Source of the DNA: CAMDTE01 sp964504345
GTDB taxonomy: Bacteria; Bacteroidota; Bacteroidia; Flavobacteriales; Schleiferiaceae
Length of the DNA: 64,000 nt
Assembly: GCA_964504345.1 (NCBI GenBank)
Contig: CAZDDX010000003.1
Span: 143,329-207,328 of the forward strand
Reading direction: 5' to 3'
Shown piece by piece: positions 27,256 through 36,815 of this stretch. Numbering within the stretch: the first letter of the stretch is position 1; each line of letters starts with the position of its first letter. Made by a program: the position numbers and the translations under genes. The notes beneath the pieces are model-generated. The model saw only the letters and a list, made by a program, of their open reading frames with translations. It was not told the DNA's origin and made no database searches.

Positions 27256-30200
27256 TGATTGAATCGGGTTGTAAAATTCCGGCCATCCCCAGATTAATTT
27301 GGGTTTTAATTTTTTTTTGGATTCCGATTAATCTTTCGGCATTAACCTATTATTGGATAGGCGGCTCCGGGAATTGGTCTGACATCAACCATTGGTCCGC
27401 TGTTTCTGGAGGTACAGTAATGCAGTTGCATACAATTACCCCTACATCTTCAGACGACGTTATCATTGACGCGGGGTCATTTCCTTCTAACGGAGGGACG
27501 ATTACAGTGAATGCTCTAAATGCCTATTGCCGGTCGTTTACGGTGGTTAACACGCCGGTAAATACCAATATAGATATAGTTGTAGGTACTACGTTGAGGG
27601 TCTTTGGAAATATGAATATTCAAGGATCACTTGTTCGATTGGGGCAAGGAGTGCTGTCGTTTGAATCCAGCAGTTTAAATAGATTTGTGGCTGCTCCCAA
27701 AGTTCACTTAGGTGCGGTAGAATTCAACAGCGGATTGGGTTCGTGGTATGTAAAAGACACCCTCCACGCATCTCATGTGGGGATACGGGCTGGAAGTGTT
27801 TATTTGGGCCGGTCTTTTTTTTGGGCCACCCATGTTTCCGGTACAGGCGGTCAGTTTCATCTGGATTCTGGATTGATACGGATTGACGACAGTTATGTCT
27901 TGAATGGCAACGTTTTCGCGTCTTCTGCCAATGCTCGATTGGAGATGTACGGTTTCAATGCGACCGATGAAGCTACAGGGCTCCATAAATATCGGAGCAT
28001 CCTGTTTTTGGGAAACAGAGGGCACCTGAGTGCAACAGCAAACTGTTCCGCCAAAAAGGTGATACTGGCACCAGATCAGAACACTCAGGGCCAGTGGCAG
28101 GCAGACACTTTGAGCATGCCGCTGGGAGGGCATTGGTCGGTAGGAAATGGGAGTAACCTTATTTTGGGAAGAATACTAGCCGTTCACAATTGCATGCGTT
28201 GGGGCGTGATTGAATGCAATGTTGTAGGGGGAAGCGCCACACTTACAGTGGGAGCGGGTAGTCCGCCTGGAGCGTTTGTCCATGCACGAGACCTGAATTT
28301 TGGTGGTTCAGGTTGGAGTGCTACTCCGGTGGCTAAGGTGGGCACGGTTACGGGGTTATTAGGCACTTCGTCCGGAACCAATACACTTTATTGGATCGGA
28401 GGCACGGGAAGTTGGGCGGATCCGGCACATTGGTCCAATACATCGGGCGGCACATCTTCCGGATGCATCCCTGGCCCATTGGACACTGTGGTATTGGACG
28501 ACAACGGTGGTACCAGTTCATACACGGTTCAATTAGGTAGTTCGGATACCCGTTTGGCGCATAGTTTATTGATGACTAATTCATCGAAGACGGTGACGCT
28601 CTCAGGAGGTGGTGATTTCCCATTGGTTTTGATGGGAAGTTTGGTTTTGTCCAACTCCTCGGTGTGGAACATGGGTCGTCCGCTACAGTTTGTTGGGAGC
28701 GATACCGCGAACGTGATCGATTTCAAAAAGCGCGCACACGGGAATTTGTTGAACATCATTGGAGGTGGAAAATGGACTTTGACGGATTCTGCACAGGTGG
28801 CTCGGATGTCCTTGACCCACGGCACGTTGAAGATGAAGGGCGTATTTGCCAGCTTTGATCGATTTGTTGATAATGAAACGGTACTGGGGATTCGATTTGG
28901 CGCAGGCATTAACCCATCTGTACTCGTACCCAATTGGAAAATTTATGGCTCCCGGGTGCGCATCCAAGATTTTGTAGGCGTGCAGAACAGCTTGTTTCAG
29001 GTGGGGGCAGATAGTTCTGTGGTGGAAATAGCGAATGCTGGGAGGTTTGAGACCAGCAACCCCAACAATCAGTGGAACAAAGTACATTGGTTGCCAGCCA
29101 ATGGAGAGGGGAGATTGACGGGTTCACCCCATAAAATCAGACAAGTTGAGTTTGATTGCGACGGCAAAATGGAGTGCAACTTATTGATGGACACCTTGGA
29201 TTTGGCTGCCGGGAAGTCGTATAAATTCCCGCCTAATATTCAATACAAGAGACTCAAAGCACCAGGGAATTGCAATGGTTATATTTCCTTTCGTCCGTTA
29301 GATAATTATAATTTAAGTTCATGGAATTCATCCGGATGGTCCAATACCGTTCAGTACACGATTTTTGAAAAAATCGCACAAACAAACGGCCCTTTGTTAG
29401 CTTCTAATTCCATCAACAACGGCAACGTTTCAGGAGTTACGTTTACGAATCAAGTTGGGCGAGTTCTGTATTGGGTGGGTGGAAACGGGCAATGGCAGGA
29501 TACGGCGCATTGGTCCTTGCTCTCCGGCGGTGGTGGTGGGGAGTGTGTTCCCGGACCGTTTGATTCCGTTGTAGTGGACAATAATTCAGGGACGGGTTCG
29601 GTAACTATTGCTTTAGCGGGCATCTGTTTGGCAGGAGACTTTGTGGTTAATACTTCCTCAAAGTCTGTGTCATTGAACCGGGTTTCTGGGGCAAGTCCCT
29701 TGACTGTCTTGGAGTTGTTTGGTTCGCTTCACCTTTCCCCGTCGGTTAGTTTACAGGGACTTACTGCAGATGGTGGAACATGGATCAATTTAAGAACCGC
29801 CCCAGGTACGCAAACCGTTTTAACACATGGGGTGTATATTCCGCTGCTGCAGAAGACGGGAACCGGCACCATACAAGTACTAGACAGTACGCAGATTGGA
29901 ACTTTTTCGCAGAATGACGGTCTGTTCACCCCTTTAGGGAATTATTTTGCGTGTTTTGGGGACCACTTTGGCCATGGAGGTTCTTTTGTGAACGCATCTT
30001 CCCGGATGTTTTTTGGGCGGTGGTTTGGTTCTAATACTATTTCTGTACCGAACAGTAGGATTGAGGTTGTGGGTCACTTGGGCCTGTCCGGTGCATTAAA
30101 TACTTCTGGCTCTACCGTTTACATGACCGGCAATCAAGCCAATTTGAGCATTTCCAGTTCAGACACGTTGGCGCATGTAGAGTATACGGACCCCCAAGGT

Positions 30201-32000
30201 ATGGGAACCATGTTCATGTCCCCGGGCAGTCACATTGGTAAGATGGTGTTCAAGGGTTCGTGCACGTTTTTGGACAGTATCCAGTGCGACACGGCGATGT
30301 TGGCCAACGGTCGGAGTTATTTTTTTGCGAGCAACCGTACGTTTCGGGTGAAGAAGTGGTTGGATGCGCACGGTGATTTTTGCAATCCAATTTTGATGCG
30401 CGCCACGCAGCAGGGCCAACAGGCGAAGATCCGCACGTTTGATACGGTTCAGGGGAACTTTTTGGAGATTCGGGATTTGTGGGCTGTAGGCCCCAAGCCG
30501 TTTTACTCCGGCAACAAGTCTGCAGACCAAGGAGGCAATACGGGAATTGTATGGGCCAACAAACCGGGATACGTTTTTGGTTTTGGCAAAGACCGGTATT
30601 TTGTGACGTGTTCGGGCGGCACGAATACTTCGTATACGTTGACTACGGAGCGTTTTGAGGATGCTGCGGGCTTTTTGTGGATGACAGGTTCAACGGCAGA
30701 CACGATGTCTGTTGACTCCACGGGTTACTACTACGTAACGGCCCAGTACGGTGGATGTGCCGTAACGGACACGGTGGGTGTTTTCTACAACGAGGTGGAG
30801 TTTGGGGCAACAGACACACTTTTGTGTTTGGGAACGTCGCTGAATTTGCAGGTTTTGGACTCCAATTATGCGGGCAATGTATCGTTTGTATGGTCAACGG
30901 GAGACACCAGCCAAATTGCGCTTCCCTGGACCGTAGGCGCGGACACCACGTTGTGGTTTACGGCCACGGATCAATTTGGGAATTCATGCTCGGACACTTT
31001 GCGTATACGGAGTTTGCAGTACAACAGCCCTTCCGGAGGCCTGACGTTGTTGAATTGCGACACCACGAATTTGGTGCAGCGGTTGTACACGGCGTTCAAT
31101 TGGCCGCTTCCAGACACCTATTCGGTACGCTGGCACGGGACCTGGGATTCACTGGCGATGACGTTTCAGGGCTGGGTAGCATTTGACGCGCGCTTTGGCG
31201 GCTGTTGGGTACGGGATTCTATACCGCTGTATTTGGGCAATCCGCTGGGCATCACGCCTCCGGGCCCCAATTACTGTTTGGGTTCTACGGTTGCGTTTTC
31301 AACGGCTCATCCCCATTCCGGTTACCGCTATTTGTGGTCCACGGGGGATACCACGGCAACCACCACCAAGCTGATTCAGGCTACGGGCTACATCAAGCTG
31401 CGGGTTATGGACGACTTGGGGATGACCTGTACGGATTCTATAGCCTACGTGGGCGGCAATTCTGTGGTAGCCACGCTCACACCGGCCGTGATCAATGGGG
31501 TGCAACCCTGGACCGATACGGTGCTGGGTTCGGCCACAGGTGCGCACCGATTCTATTGGATTTACAACGGGGACACCCTGGGCAGTGGGTTTGGCATCAG
31601 CGACAGTTTGATCCACACCTGGAATCTTGCCTCTACGGGAAACCTTTATTTTGTGGGGATTGATACCCTATTTGGATGCGTGGATACGGCTGCAGCGCAG
31701 ATCGTAATCTCGCAGAACTATCCCGCTTACATACCCAATGCCTTCACGCCCAACGGGAATACTATCAATGATTCGTGGATCATTCAATTGTTGAATGCGG
31801 ACAACAAGGTTCAATCGGCTAAAGTCTTCAATCGCTTTGGAGGGCTGGTTTATCAGGCACAAAACGATGTGGTGTCGTGGCCTGGGACCAACCTAAATGG
31901 AACACCTGCAGAAGCCGGTACTTATGTCTATATTTTGGAATTCTACGATTTAAACGGTCAATTTTATAGATTGACCGGCTACGTAATGCTGGTCCGCTAG
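27255..32000 (+). CDS. Secreted protein with YWIGGxGxW modules and T9SS type B sorting domain (copy 2)
   Basis: A 1581-aa paralog of the preceding gene. The ATG at 27,255 overlaps the upstream stop by one base. The N terminus (MIESGCKIPAIPRLIWVLIF) gives a somewhat atypical signal peptide cut before ALTYYWIGG. The three YW-I/V-GGxGxW modules sit near residues 32, 378 and 738, the PKD-like WSTGDT region follows, and the type B sorting domain (YIPNAFTPNGNTINDSWII to the end) occupies the last ~95 residues. In the first two-thirds it matches copy 1 in protein pattern but with many synonymous and replacement differences. The 1445-bp segment at 30,221-31,665 is identical by eye. A likely surface protein; the substrate or partner is unknown. 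Confidence 0.87.
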   Translation: MIESGCKIPAIPRLIWVLIFFWIPINLSALTYYWIGGSGNWSDINHWSAVSGGTVMQLHTITPTSSDDVIIDAGSFPSNGGTITVNALNAYCRSFTVVNTPVNTNIDIVVGTTLRVFGNMNIQGSLVRLGQGVLSFESSSLNRFVAAPKVHLGAVEFNSGLGSWYVKDTLHASHVGIRAGSVYLGRSFFWATHVSGTGGQFHLDSGLIRIDDSYVLNGNVFASSANARLEMYGFNATDEATGLHKYRSILFLGNRGHLSATANCSAKKVILAPDQNTQGQWQADTLSMPLGGHWSVGNGSNLILGRILAVHNCMRWGVIECNVVGGSATLTVGAGSPPGAFVHARDLNFGGSGWSATPVAKVGTVTGLLGTSSGTNTLYWIGGTGSWADPAHWSNTSGGTSSGCIPGPLDTVVLDDNGGTSSYTVQLGSSDTRLAHSLLMTNSSKTVTLSGGGDFPLVLMGSLVLSNSSVWNMGRPLQFVGSDTANVIDFKKRAHGNLLNIIGGGKWTLTDSAQVARMSLTHGTLKMKGVFASFDRFVDNETVLGIRFGAGINPSVLVPNWKIYGSRVRIQDFVGVQNSLFQVGADSSVVEIANAGRFETSNPNNQWNKVHWLPANGEGRLTGSPHKIRQVEFDCDGKMECNLLMDTLDLAAGKSYKFPPNIQYKRLKAPGNCNGYISFRPLDNYNLSSWNSSGWSNTVQYTIFEKIAQTNGPLLASNSINNGNVSGVTFTNQVGRVLYWVGGNGQWQDTAHWSLLSGGGGGECVPGPFDSVVVDNNSGTGSVTIALAGICLAGDFVVNTSSKSVSLNRVSGASPLTVLELFGSLHLSPSVSLQGLTADGGTWINLRTAPGTQTVLTHGVYIPLLQKTGTGTIQVLDSTQIGTFSQNDGLFTPLGNYFACFGDHFGHGGSFVNASSRMFFGRWFGSNTISVPNSRIEVVGHLGLSGALNTSGSTVYMTGNQANLSISSSDTLAHVEYTDPQGMGTMFMSPGSHIGKMVFKGSCTFLDSIQCDTAMLANGRSYFFASNRTFRVKKWLDAHGDFCNPILMRATQQGQQAKIRTFDTVQGNFLEIRDLWAVGPKPFYSGNKSADQGGNTGIVWANKPGYVFGFGKDRYFVTCSGGTNTSYTLTTERFEDAAGFLWMTGSTADTMSVDSTGYYYVTAQYGGCAVTDTVGVFYNEVEFGATDTLLCLGTSLNLQVLDSNYAGNVSFVWSTGDTSQIALPWTVGADTTLWFTATDQFGNSCSDTLRIRSLQYNSPSGGLTLLNCDTTNLVQRLYTAFNWPLPDTYSVRWHGTWDSLAMTFQGWVAFDARFGGCWVRDSIPLYLGNPLGITPPGPNYCLGSTVAFSTAHPHSGYRYLWSTGDTTATTTKLIQATGYIKLRVMDDLGMTCTDSIAYVGGNSVVATLTPAVINGVQPWTDTVLGSATGAHRFYWIYNGDTLGSGFGISDSLIHTWNLASTGNLYFVGIDTLFGCVDTAAAQIVISQNYPAYIPNAFTPNGNTINDSWIIQLLNADNKVQSAKVFNRFGGLVYQAQNDVVSWPGTNLNGTPAEAGTYVYILEFYDLNGQFYRLTGYVMLVR
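30211..31665 (+). repeat. Long near-identical direct repeat, copy 2
   Basis: Partner of 25,466-26,920, with the single mismatch at 30,220 (C here, T in copy 1). It encodes the part of the protein from MSPGSHIGKMVFKG to NLYFVGIDTL, i.e. the PKD-like region before the sorting domain. Confidence 0.95.
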
Positions 32001-32005
32001 CGAAA

Positions 32006-33277
32006 TTACTTGGCCTTGACTTTTTTGGCGGCTGCCAAAGTTGTTTTGATGGTCAACGGCAATGAAGAGGCGGCGCAGTTGTTGCGCATTCCTGCAATTT
32101 GCGTCAATTCGGCACCTGCGTCTTCGGCATTGGTTGAAGTGAAGGCCAGTACATTTCCTGTTGCTTTAGGAGCCCCCAAGCGATTCCATTGTACGAATGC
32201 GTGCAAAGGATCTTGGTTCAGTGCTCCTTGATTGGGCGCATTTACCCAGTCGTTGAAGCGCACAACATCTGTAAAGAGGGAGTTCTCGTACCAGCTTTTA
32301 GTGGCGCGGTACAGGTCTGGGTGGTTGTTCTTGTAGTTGGCCAACAATTCCGGGAGGTACGACGCAGGATAAACGTTGTAGGCCAAAAAGAATGCATTGT
32401 TTGCCAATGACTCGTCTTGAGCGTAGTCGTACTGCTCAAAAAAAGCCTTTTGGACACGGGCAATTTGTTTCTTTACGAGGGTGTCCGTGGGTTTGGAGAG
32501 AAGTTCGCGCATCAAGGGAAGCACGTCGGAAGCAAATGTCAACGCCGCCGTTCCGCGCGCCAAAGCAGCAGACGTTACGGCTGCAGCCCGTTCTGACTGG
32601 GACATGGGGCAACCTCCTGGAAGAGCGTCCAACGTTCGTTGCTGGTAGGAGAAATAGGGCGCTGCTTTCTTGCTGCTGGATTTGGCCACCATGGAAAACA
32701 ATTGTCCGTAGGCCTGCAGGTAGTCGTTGTTGGAATATTGGGCCCCGTCTGTTGTTGCATTACCAGGAGTTGAACCGGCTTCAATGCGGGTAAGTAGCGC
32801 AGAAGGCGATAGCGGCTTGGCAGGAAATGCCCACGTTTTTTTAGCCTTCTTGGCGATGGATTTGGATTGCAACAAAACCCACGGTCTCTTCTTCAAATGA
32901 CCCGTGGCAACCACGGTTAAATCGTTCACGTACAACCAACTGATGGCGCCCTCTTTGCCGTCTCCAAGGTACAATTTGGGAGATTCTCCTTCCCAAGGCA
33001 GGGAAAGGGATGCCGCGGGCGAAAACGCAATGGAGTCTCCTTTTGCATGGTTGGAGGCAAATGCGCCAAAGTCAAAATAGGGGGTGCTCAGGGCGTCCGC
33101 CGTGGTGAGGATGTACCCATTGTTGTCTACAACGGCGCCCCATTGCGAATGATAAAATTGAACCAGCCCCGCCCGCTCTTGCTCTTTCATTTCAGAGAAC
33201 GACTTGACTTGTGCAGACAAGTGAATTATCGTCAAAACGAACAGACAGAGAAAAGTGGAGAGGCGGTGCTGTTGCAT
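32006..33277 (-). CDS. Secreted protein resembling a degenerate, truncated S46 (DPP7/DPP11-type) peptidase
   Basis: A 423-aa protein with a signal peptide (MQQHRLSTFLCLFVLTIIHLSA). I do not recognise it firmly. Two stretches recall family S46 dipeptidyl-peptidases. GAVVDNNGYILTTADAL (residues 47-63) aligns with the S46 segment GSFVSPxGLxLTNHHC, but the catalytic His pair is absent. The region around 295-360 (FFEQYDY, YENSLFTDVVRF, NQDPLHAFVQ) matches the S46 helical domain with SxFTD and DP landmarks. At 423 aa it lacks the roughly 300 residues that carry the nucleophile Ser in S46 enzymes (usually about 700 aa). If related, it is catalytically dead. It lies 39 nt downstream of sdhB on the same strand and ends 5 nt from the convergent paralog gene. 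It could equally be an unrelated exported protein. Confidence 0.4.
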   Translation of the reverse strand: MQQHRLSTFLCLFVLTIIHLSAQVKSFSEMKEQERAGLVQFYHSQWGAVVDNNGYILTTADALSTPYFDFGAFASNHAKGDSIAFSPAASLSLPWEGESPKLYLGDGKEGAISWLYVNDLTVVATGHLKKRPWVLLQSKSIAKKAKKTWAFPAKPLSPSALLTRIEAGSTPGNATTDGAQYSNNDYLQAYGQLFSMVAKSSSKKAAPYFSYQQRTLDALPGGCPMSQSERAAAVTSAALARGTAALTFASDVLPLMRELLSKPTDTLVKKQIARVQKAFFEQYDYAQDESLANNAFFLAYNVYPASYLPELLANYKNNHPDLYRATKSWYENSLFTDVVRFNDWVNAPNQGALNQDPLHAFVQWNRLGAPKATGNVLAFTSTNAEDAGAELTQIAGMRNNCAASSLPLTIKTTLAAAKKVKAK

Positions 33278-33316
33278 GGAGAAATTTGGGTTGTTCGATG
33301 GATCCGGTTAAACGGT

Positions 33317-34063
33317 TCAGTGGGTCAGTGAGGCAGAAAGAAATTCGCGGTTCATGCGTGCGATGTTCTCCAAGGAGATTCCCTTGGGGCATTCTACCTC
33401 GCAGGCGCCCGTGTTGGTGCAGTTGCCAAATCCTTCCAAATCCATTTGACGGACCATGTTTTGGACGCGTTCTGCAGCTTCTACCTTTCCTTGGGGGAGT
33501 AGGGCCAGCTGTGATACCTTGGCGGATACGAAGAGCATGGCGCTGGCATTTTTGCAGGTGGCCACGCACGCTCCGCAACCGATGCAGGTGGCGGCGTCGA
33601 ATGCGGCGTCTGCGTCTGCTTTGGGGACGAGGATGGCGTTGGCGTCCAGGGTGTTGCCGGAGGTGTTTACGGAAACATAACCGCCGGCTTGGATGACGCG
33701 GTCGAACGCAGAACGATCCACCATGAGGTCTTTCACGACCGGGAAGGCTTTGGCGCGCCACGGTTCAACGGTGATGGTATCGCCGTCTTTGAAGGTGCGC
33801 ATGTGCAGTTGGCACGTGGTGATGCCGCGGTCTGGGCCGTGGGCCTCGCCGTTGATGAACATGGAGCACATGCCGCAGATGCCTTCGCGGCAGTCGTGGT
33901 CAAAGGCAATGGGTTCCTCGCCCTTCTTGATGAGGTCGATGTTCAGCTCGTCGATCATCTCCAAAAAGGACATGTCTGGGCTAACGTTGGAAACGGGGTA
34001 GGTTACCGTACGGCCGGCGTCTTGCGGGCCGTTTTGGCGCCAAATTTTGAGCGTCAGGTTCAT
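33317..34063 (-). CDS. sdhB: Succinate dehydrogenase/fumarate reductase iron-sulfur subunit
   Basis: A 248-aa SdhB/FrdB, carrying electrons from the flavin subunit to the membrane quinone site. Cluster ligands are visible: the 2Fe-2S motif CREGICGMC, the 4Fe-4S motif CIGCGACVATC, and the 3Fe-4S/4Fe-4S motif CTNTGACEVECPKG. The start is the ATG whose complement is 34,061-34,063 (MNLTLKIWRQNG). An upstream in-frame extension is rejected because it is an Arg-rich out-of-frame reading of sdhA. The 4-nt ATGA overlap with sdhA indicates translational coupling. Its size and ligand pattern are those of B-type complex II with a diheme SdhC and no SdhD. Confidence 0.96.
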   Translation of the reverse strand: MNLTLKIWRQNGPQDAGRTVTYPVSNVSPDMSFLEMIDELNIDLIKKGEEPIAFDHDCREGICGMCSMFINGEAHGPDRGITTCQLHMRTFKDGDTITVEPWRAKAFPVVKDLMVDRSAFDRVIQAGGYVSVNTSGNTLDANAILVPKADADAAFDAATCIGCGACVATCKNASAMLFVSAKVSQLALLPQGKVEAAERVQNMVRQMDLEGFGNCTNTGACEVECPKGISLENIARMNREFLSASLTH

Positions 34064-36063
34064 TTGTAAGAACGGGTAATGAGTTTGACGTATTCGTAGT
34101 TCAATTCTTCTTGGTGGCGAACGGATTTTCCGGGGTCGCCGTCTTGGTGTTCCCAAACCGCCACATGGGTGAAGTTGGCGTCGTCGCGCAGAGCTTCGCC
34201 GTCCGCGGATTGGTATTCGGTGCGGAAGTGTCCGCCGCAGGATTCTTCGCGGGTGAGGGCGTCGAGGCACATGAGTTCACCGAGCTCTAGGAAGTCTGCC
34301 ACGCGGGCGGCCTTGTCCAGTTCGATGTTGAGGCCTTCGCGTTGGCCGGGGACGCGGACGTCTTTGTAGAATTCTTCTCGTAGGGCACGGATGTCAGCGA
34401 TGGCTTTTTTGAGGCCGTCTGCGCTGCGGGCCATGCCGCATTCGTCCCACATGATTTTGCCCAGTTTGCGGTGGAACACGTCCACGGGGGTAGTTCCTTT
34501 GGCGTTCAGGAGGGCCTGTTGGCGCTCTTCTGCTGCTTTTTCTGCGGCGTCAAACTCGGGGCTGTCCGTGGGGATGGTTCCGGTGCGGATGTCGTTGGAG
34601 AGGTAGTCGCCCACGGTGTAGGGAGCAACGAAGTAGCCGTCCGCAAGGCCTTGCATGAGGGCGGAAGCTCCCAAGCGGTTGGCGCCGTGGTCCGAGAAGT
34701 TGGCTTCGCCCAAGGCGAAGAGGCCCGGGACGGTGGTCATGAGGTTGTAGTCCACCCAAAGGCCGCCCATGGTGTAGTGCACCGCAGGGTAGATCATCAT
34801 GGGCGTGCGGTACGGGTTGTCGTCCGTGATCTTCTCGTACATCTGGAAGAGGTTGCCGTACTTGCCTTCCACAACCTTGGTGCCGAGTTCAATGACCTGC
34901 TCTTTGGTGGGATTGTGCAGTCCTTTCAGGTTGGCTTGTTCCTTGCCGTAGCGCTCGATGGCGCTGGCGAAGTCCAGGTAAACGGCTTCGCCGGTGGCGT
35001 TCACGCCGTGGCCTTCGTCGCAACGCTCCTTAGCGGCACGCGACGCAACGTCGCGCGGAACCAGGTTACCGAAAGCGGGGTAGCGGCGCTCCAAGTAGTA
35101 GTCGCGCTTTTCCTCGGGGAGGTCGGTGGCCTTCAAGCGACCTTCGCGGATGGCTTGGGCGTCTTCTTTGTGCAGGGGCACCCAAATGCGGCCGTCGTTC
35201 CGAAGGGATTCGGACATGAGCGTCAGCTTGGACTGGTGTTCGCCGCTGACCGGGATGCACGTGGGGTGAATTTGGGTAAAGCACGGGTTGCCGAAGAAGG
35301 CTCCTTTTTTGTGGGCACGCCAGGCGGCCGTAACGTTGGAACCCATGGCGTTGGTGCTCAAGAAGAACACGTTTCCGTATCCCCCGGTACACAGCAATAC
35401 GGCATGGGCGCTGTGGCGCTCCAATTTGCCGGTAACCATGTTTTTGGCGATGATGCCGCGAGCTTTTCCTTCCACGGTTACCACGTCCACCATTTCGTGG
35501 CGGTGGTACATTTTAACCCGACCCTTCGCAATTTGGCGCGAAAGAGCGCTGTAGGCACCCAAAAGGAGCTGCTGGCCGGTTTGACCCTTGGCGTAAAACG
35601 TGCGGCTTACTTGCACGCCACCGAAGGAGCGGTTGTCCAGTTGGCCGCCGTAGTCGCGGGCAAAGGGAACGCCTTGGGCCACGCACTGGTCAATGATGTT
35701 CGTGGACACCTCCGCCAAGCGGTACACGTTGGCTTCGCGGCTGCGGTAGTCGCCTCCTTTGACGGTGTCGTAGAACAGGCGGAACACGGAGTCTCCGTCG
35801 TTTTGGTAGTTTTTGGCTGCGTTGATGCCGCCCTGCGCCGCAATGGAGTGCGCACGACGGGGGGAATCTTGAAAGCAGAAGGCTTTAACGTTGTAGCCCA
35901 ATTCTGCGAGCGAAGCGGCTGCGGAACTGCCGGCCAAGCCCGTACCTACCACAATGACGTCGATGCGTCTTTTGTTGGCGGGGCTGACCAAAGGCACGTG
36001 GCCTTTGTACTCGGTCCACTTGTCGGCAATGGGGCCTTCGGGAATGCGTGCGTCCAGTTTCAT
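34060..36063 (-). CDS. sdhA: Succinate dehydrogenase/fumarate reductase flavoprotein subunit
   Basis: A 667-aa SdhA, the subunit oxidising succinate to fumarate. It has the FAD-binding dinucleotide fold VIVVGTGLAGSSAAASLAELG (about 35-55), the covalent-FAD histidine segment RRAHSIAAQGGINAA, the substrate-site stretch QIHPTCIPVSG, the capping region, and HGANRLGASALMQGLADGYF near the C-terminal FAD contacts. The length is normal for Bacteroidota. The ATG at 36,063 is preceded by sdhC ending 4 nt upstream. The order sdhC-sdhA-sdhB and spacing indicate one transcript from a promoter before sdhC. No oddity was seen. Confidence 0.97.
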   Translation of the reverse strand: MKLDARIPEGPIADKWTEYKGHVPLVSPANKRRIDVIVVGTGLAGSSAAASLAELGYNVKAFCFQDSPRRAHSIAAQGGINAAKNYQNDGDSVFRLFYDTVKGGDYRSREANVYRLAEVSTNIIDQCVAQGVPFARDYGGQLDNRSFGGVQVSRTFYAKGQTGQQLLLGAYSALSRQIAKGRVKMYHRHEMVDVVTVEGKARGIIAKNMVTGKLERHSAHAVLLCTGGYGNVFFLSTNAMGSNVTAAWRAHKKGAFFGNPCFTQIHPTCIPVSGEHQSKLTLMSESLRNDGRIWVPLHKEDAQAIREGRLKATDLPEEKRDYYLERRYPAFGNLVPRDVASRAAKERCDEGHGVNATGEAVYLDFASAIERYGKEQANLKGLHNPTKEQVIELGTKVVEGKYGNLFQMYEKITDDNPYRTPMMIYPAVHYTMGGLWVDYNLMTTVPGLFALGEANFSDHGANRLGASALMQGLADGYFVAPYTVGDYLSNDIRTGTIPTDSPEFDAAEKAAEERQQALLNAKGTTPVDVFHRKLGKIMWDECGMARSADGLKKAIADIRALREEFYKDVRVPGQREGLNIELDKAARVADFLELGELMCLDALTREESCGGHFRTEYQSADGEALRDDANFTHVAVWEHQDGDPGKSVRHQEELNYEYVKLITRSYK

Positions 36064-36067
36064 GGGT

Positions 36068-36754
36068 TTAGGCGGCCAAAGAGTTGAAGTAAATAACGAT
36101 AGGAATCAAGGCGAATACGCCCGGAACCACCAGCGCGAAGAAGGCGCCAATTCCTTTGATGATGGGGGTGTAGGTGGGGTGGTTGATGCCCAGTGTTTGG
36201 AAAGCGCTGGAGAAGCCGTGCCACAGGTGGAACCCGAGCATGGCCATGGCCAACACGTAGAAAGCGGTGTACCACCACTGCGCAAAAGAAGTGACGGTCA
36301 GGGTGTACAAGTCTTTGACCTCTTCGCCCTCGATGAGGACCGTCGGGACGTTGCCAAAGTGCATCTCAAACCAGAAGCTTTTGAGGTGCACAATGAGGAA
36401 TACCAAGGTAAAGGTGCCCAAAAGAGCCATGTTGCGGCTGGCCCAGCTGGCGTTGGCCGCGCCGTTGTAGTTGGCGTATTTCACCGGACGAGCAGCGGAA
36501 TTCTGACGCGTGAGCATCAGGCCGTCTACGGTGTGGAGGAGAATGCTGGCGTACAGCAAGTAGCTCACGGCTTTGATCACCGGGAAGGTGGTCATGAAGC
36601 GCGCATACAGGTTAAATGCTTCGTGGTCTCCCGTCATCAGGGGCAAATTGCCCAACAAATGGATGACCAAGAAGCTGCACAGGAAGAGTCCGGTGAGGGC
36701 CATCCAGTATTTTCGGGCCAGCGAACTGCCAAAAAGGCCTTTTCCAGTTGCCAT
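36068..36754 (-). CDS. sdhC: Succinate dehydrogenase cytochrome b558 subunit
   Basis: A 228-aa integral membrane protein with five predicted TM helices (about 14-34, 62-82, 107-127, 155-178, 198-222), as in the single-subunit b558 anchors of B-type complex II. Histidines suited to bind two hemes are seen in helix-associated positions (FLVIHLLGN, ILLHTVDG, LVFLIVHLKSFW, LGFHLWHGFSS). It passes electrons to menaquinone. It is first gene of the sdhCAB operon; a TACTTTTG box lies about 30 nt upstream of the start. Confidence 0.95.
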   Translation of the reverse strand: MATGKGLFGSSLARKYWMALTGLFLCSFLVIHLLGNLPLMTGDHEAFNLYARFMTTFPVIKAVSYLLYASILLHTVDGLMLTRQNSAARPVKYANYNGAANASWASRNMALLGTFTLVFLIVHLKSFWFEMHFGNVPTVLIEGEEVKDLYTLTVTSFAQWWYTAFYVLAMAMLGFHLWHGFSSAFQTLGINHPTYTPIIKGIGAFFALVVPGVFALIPIVIYFNSLAA

Positions 36755-36783
36755 GGAGTCTTATTTAAGGGTTCTTTAGTTTG

Positions 36784-36791
36784 CAAAAGTA
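36784..36791 (-). promoter_or_regulatory. -7 element of the sdhCAB promoter
   Basis: On the minus strand this reads TACTTTTG, a perfect TAnnTTTG box, 29 nt upstream of the sdhC ATG. No good -33 TTG is visible. It is divergent with the promoter of the next + strand gene. Confidence 0.55.
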
Positions 36792-36815
36792 AGGTGCAAA
36801 CGAACCCGTTGTTCG

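Noticed and set aside
33317..34270. Longer SdhB with 69 extra N-terminal residues
   Set aside because: The extension is an Arg-rich reading of sdhA in another frame; the ATG at 34,063 with the ATGA overlap fits.
34471..36087. A 538-codon open frame antisense to sdhA
   Set aside because: The sense strand encodes a full, motif-complete SdhA. The antisense product shows no recognisable pattern.
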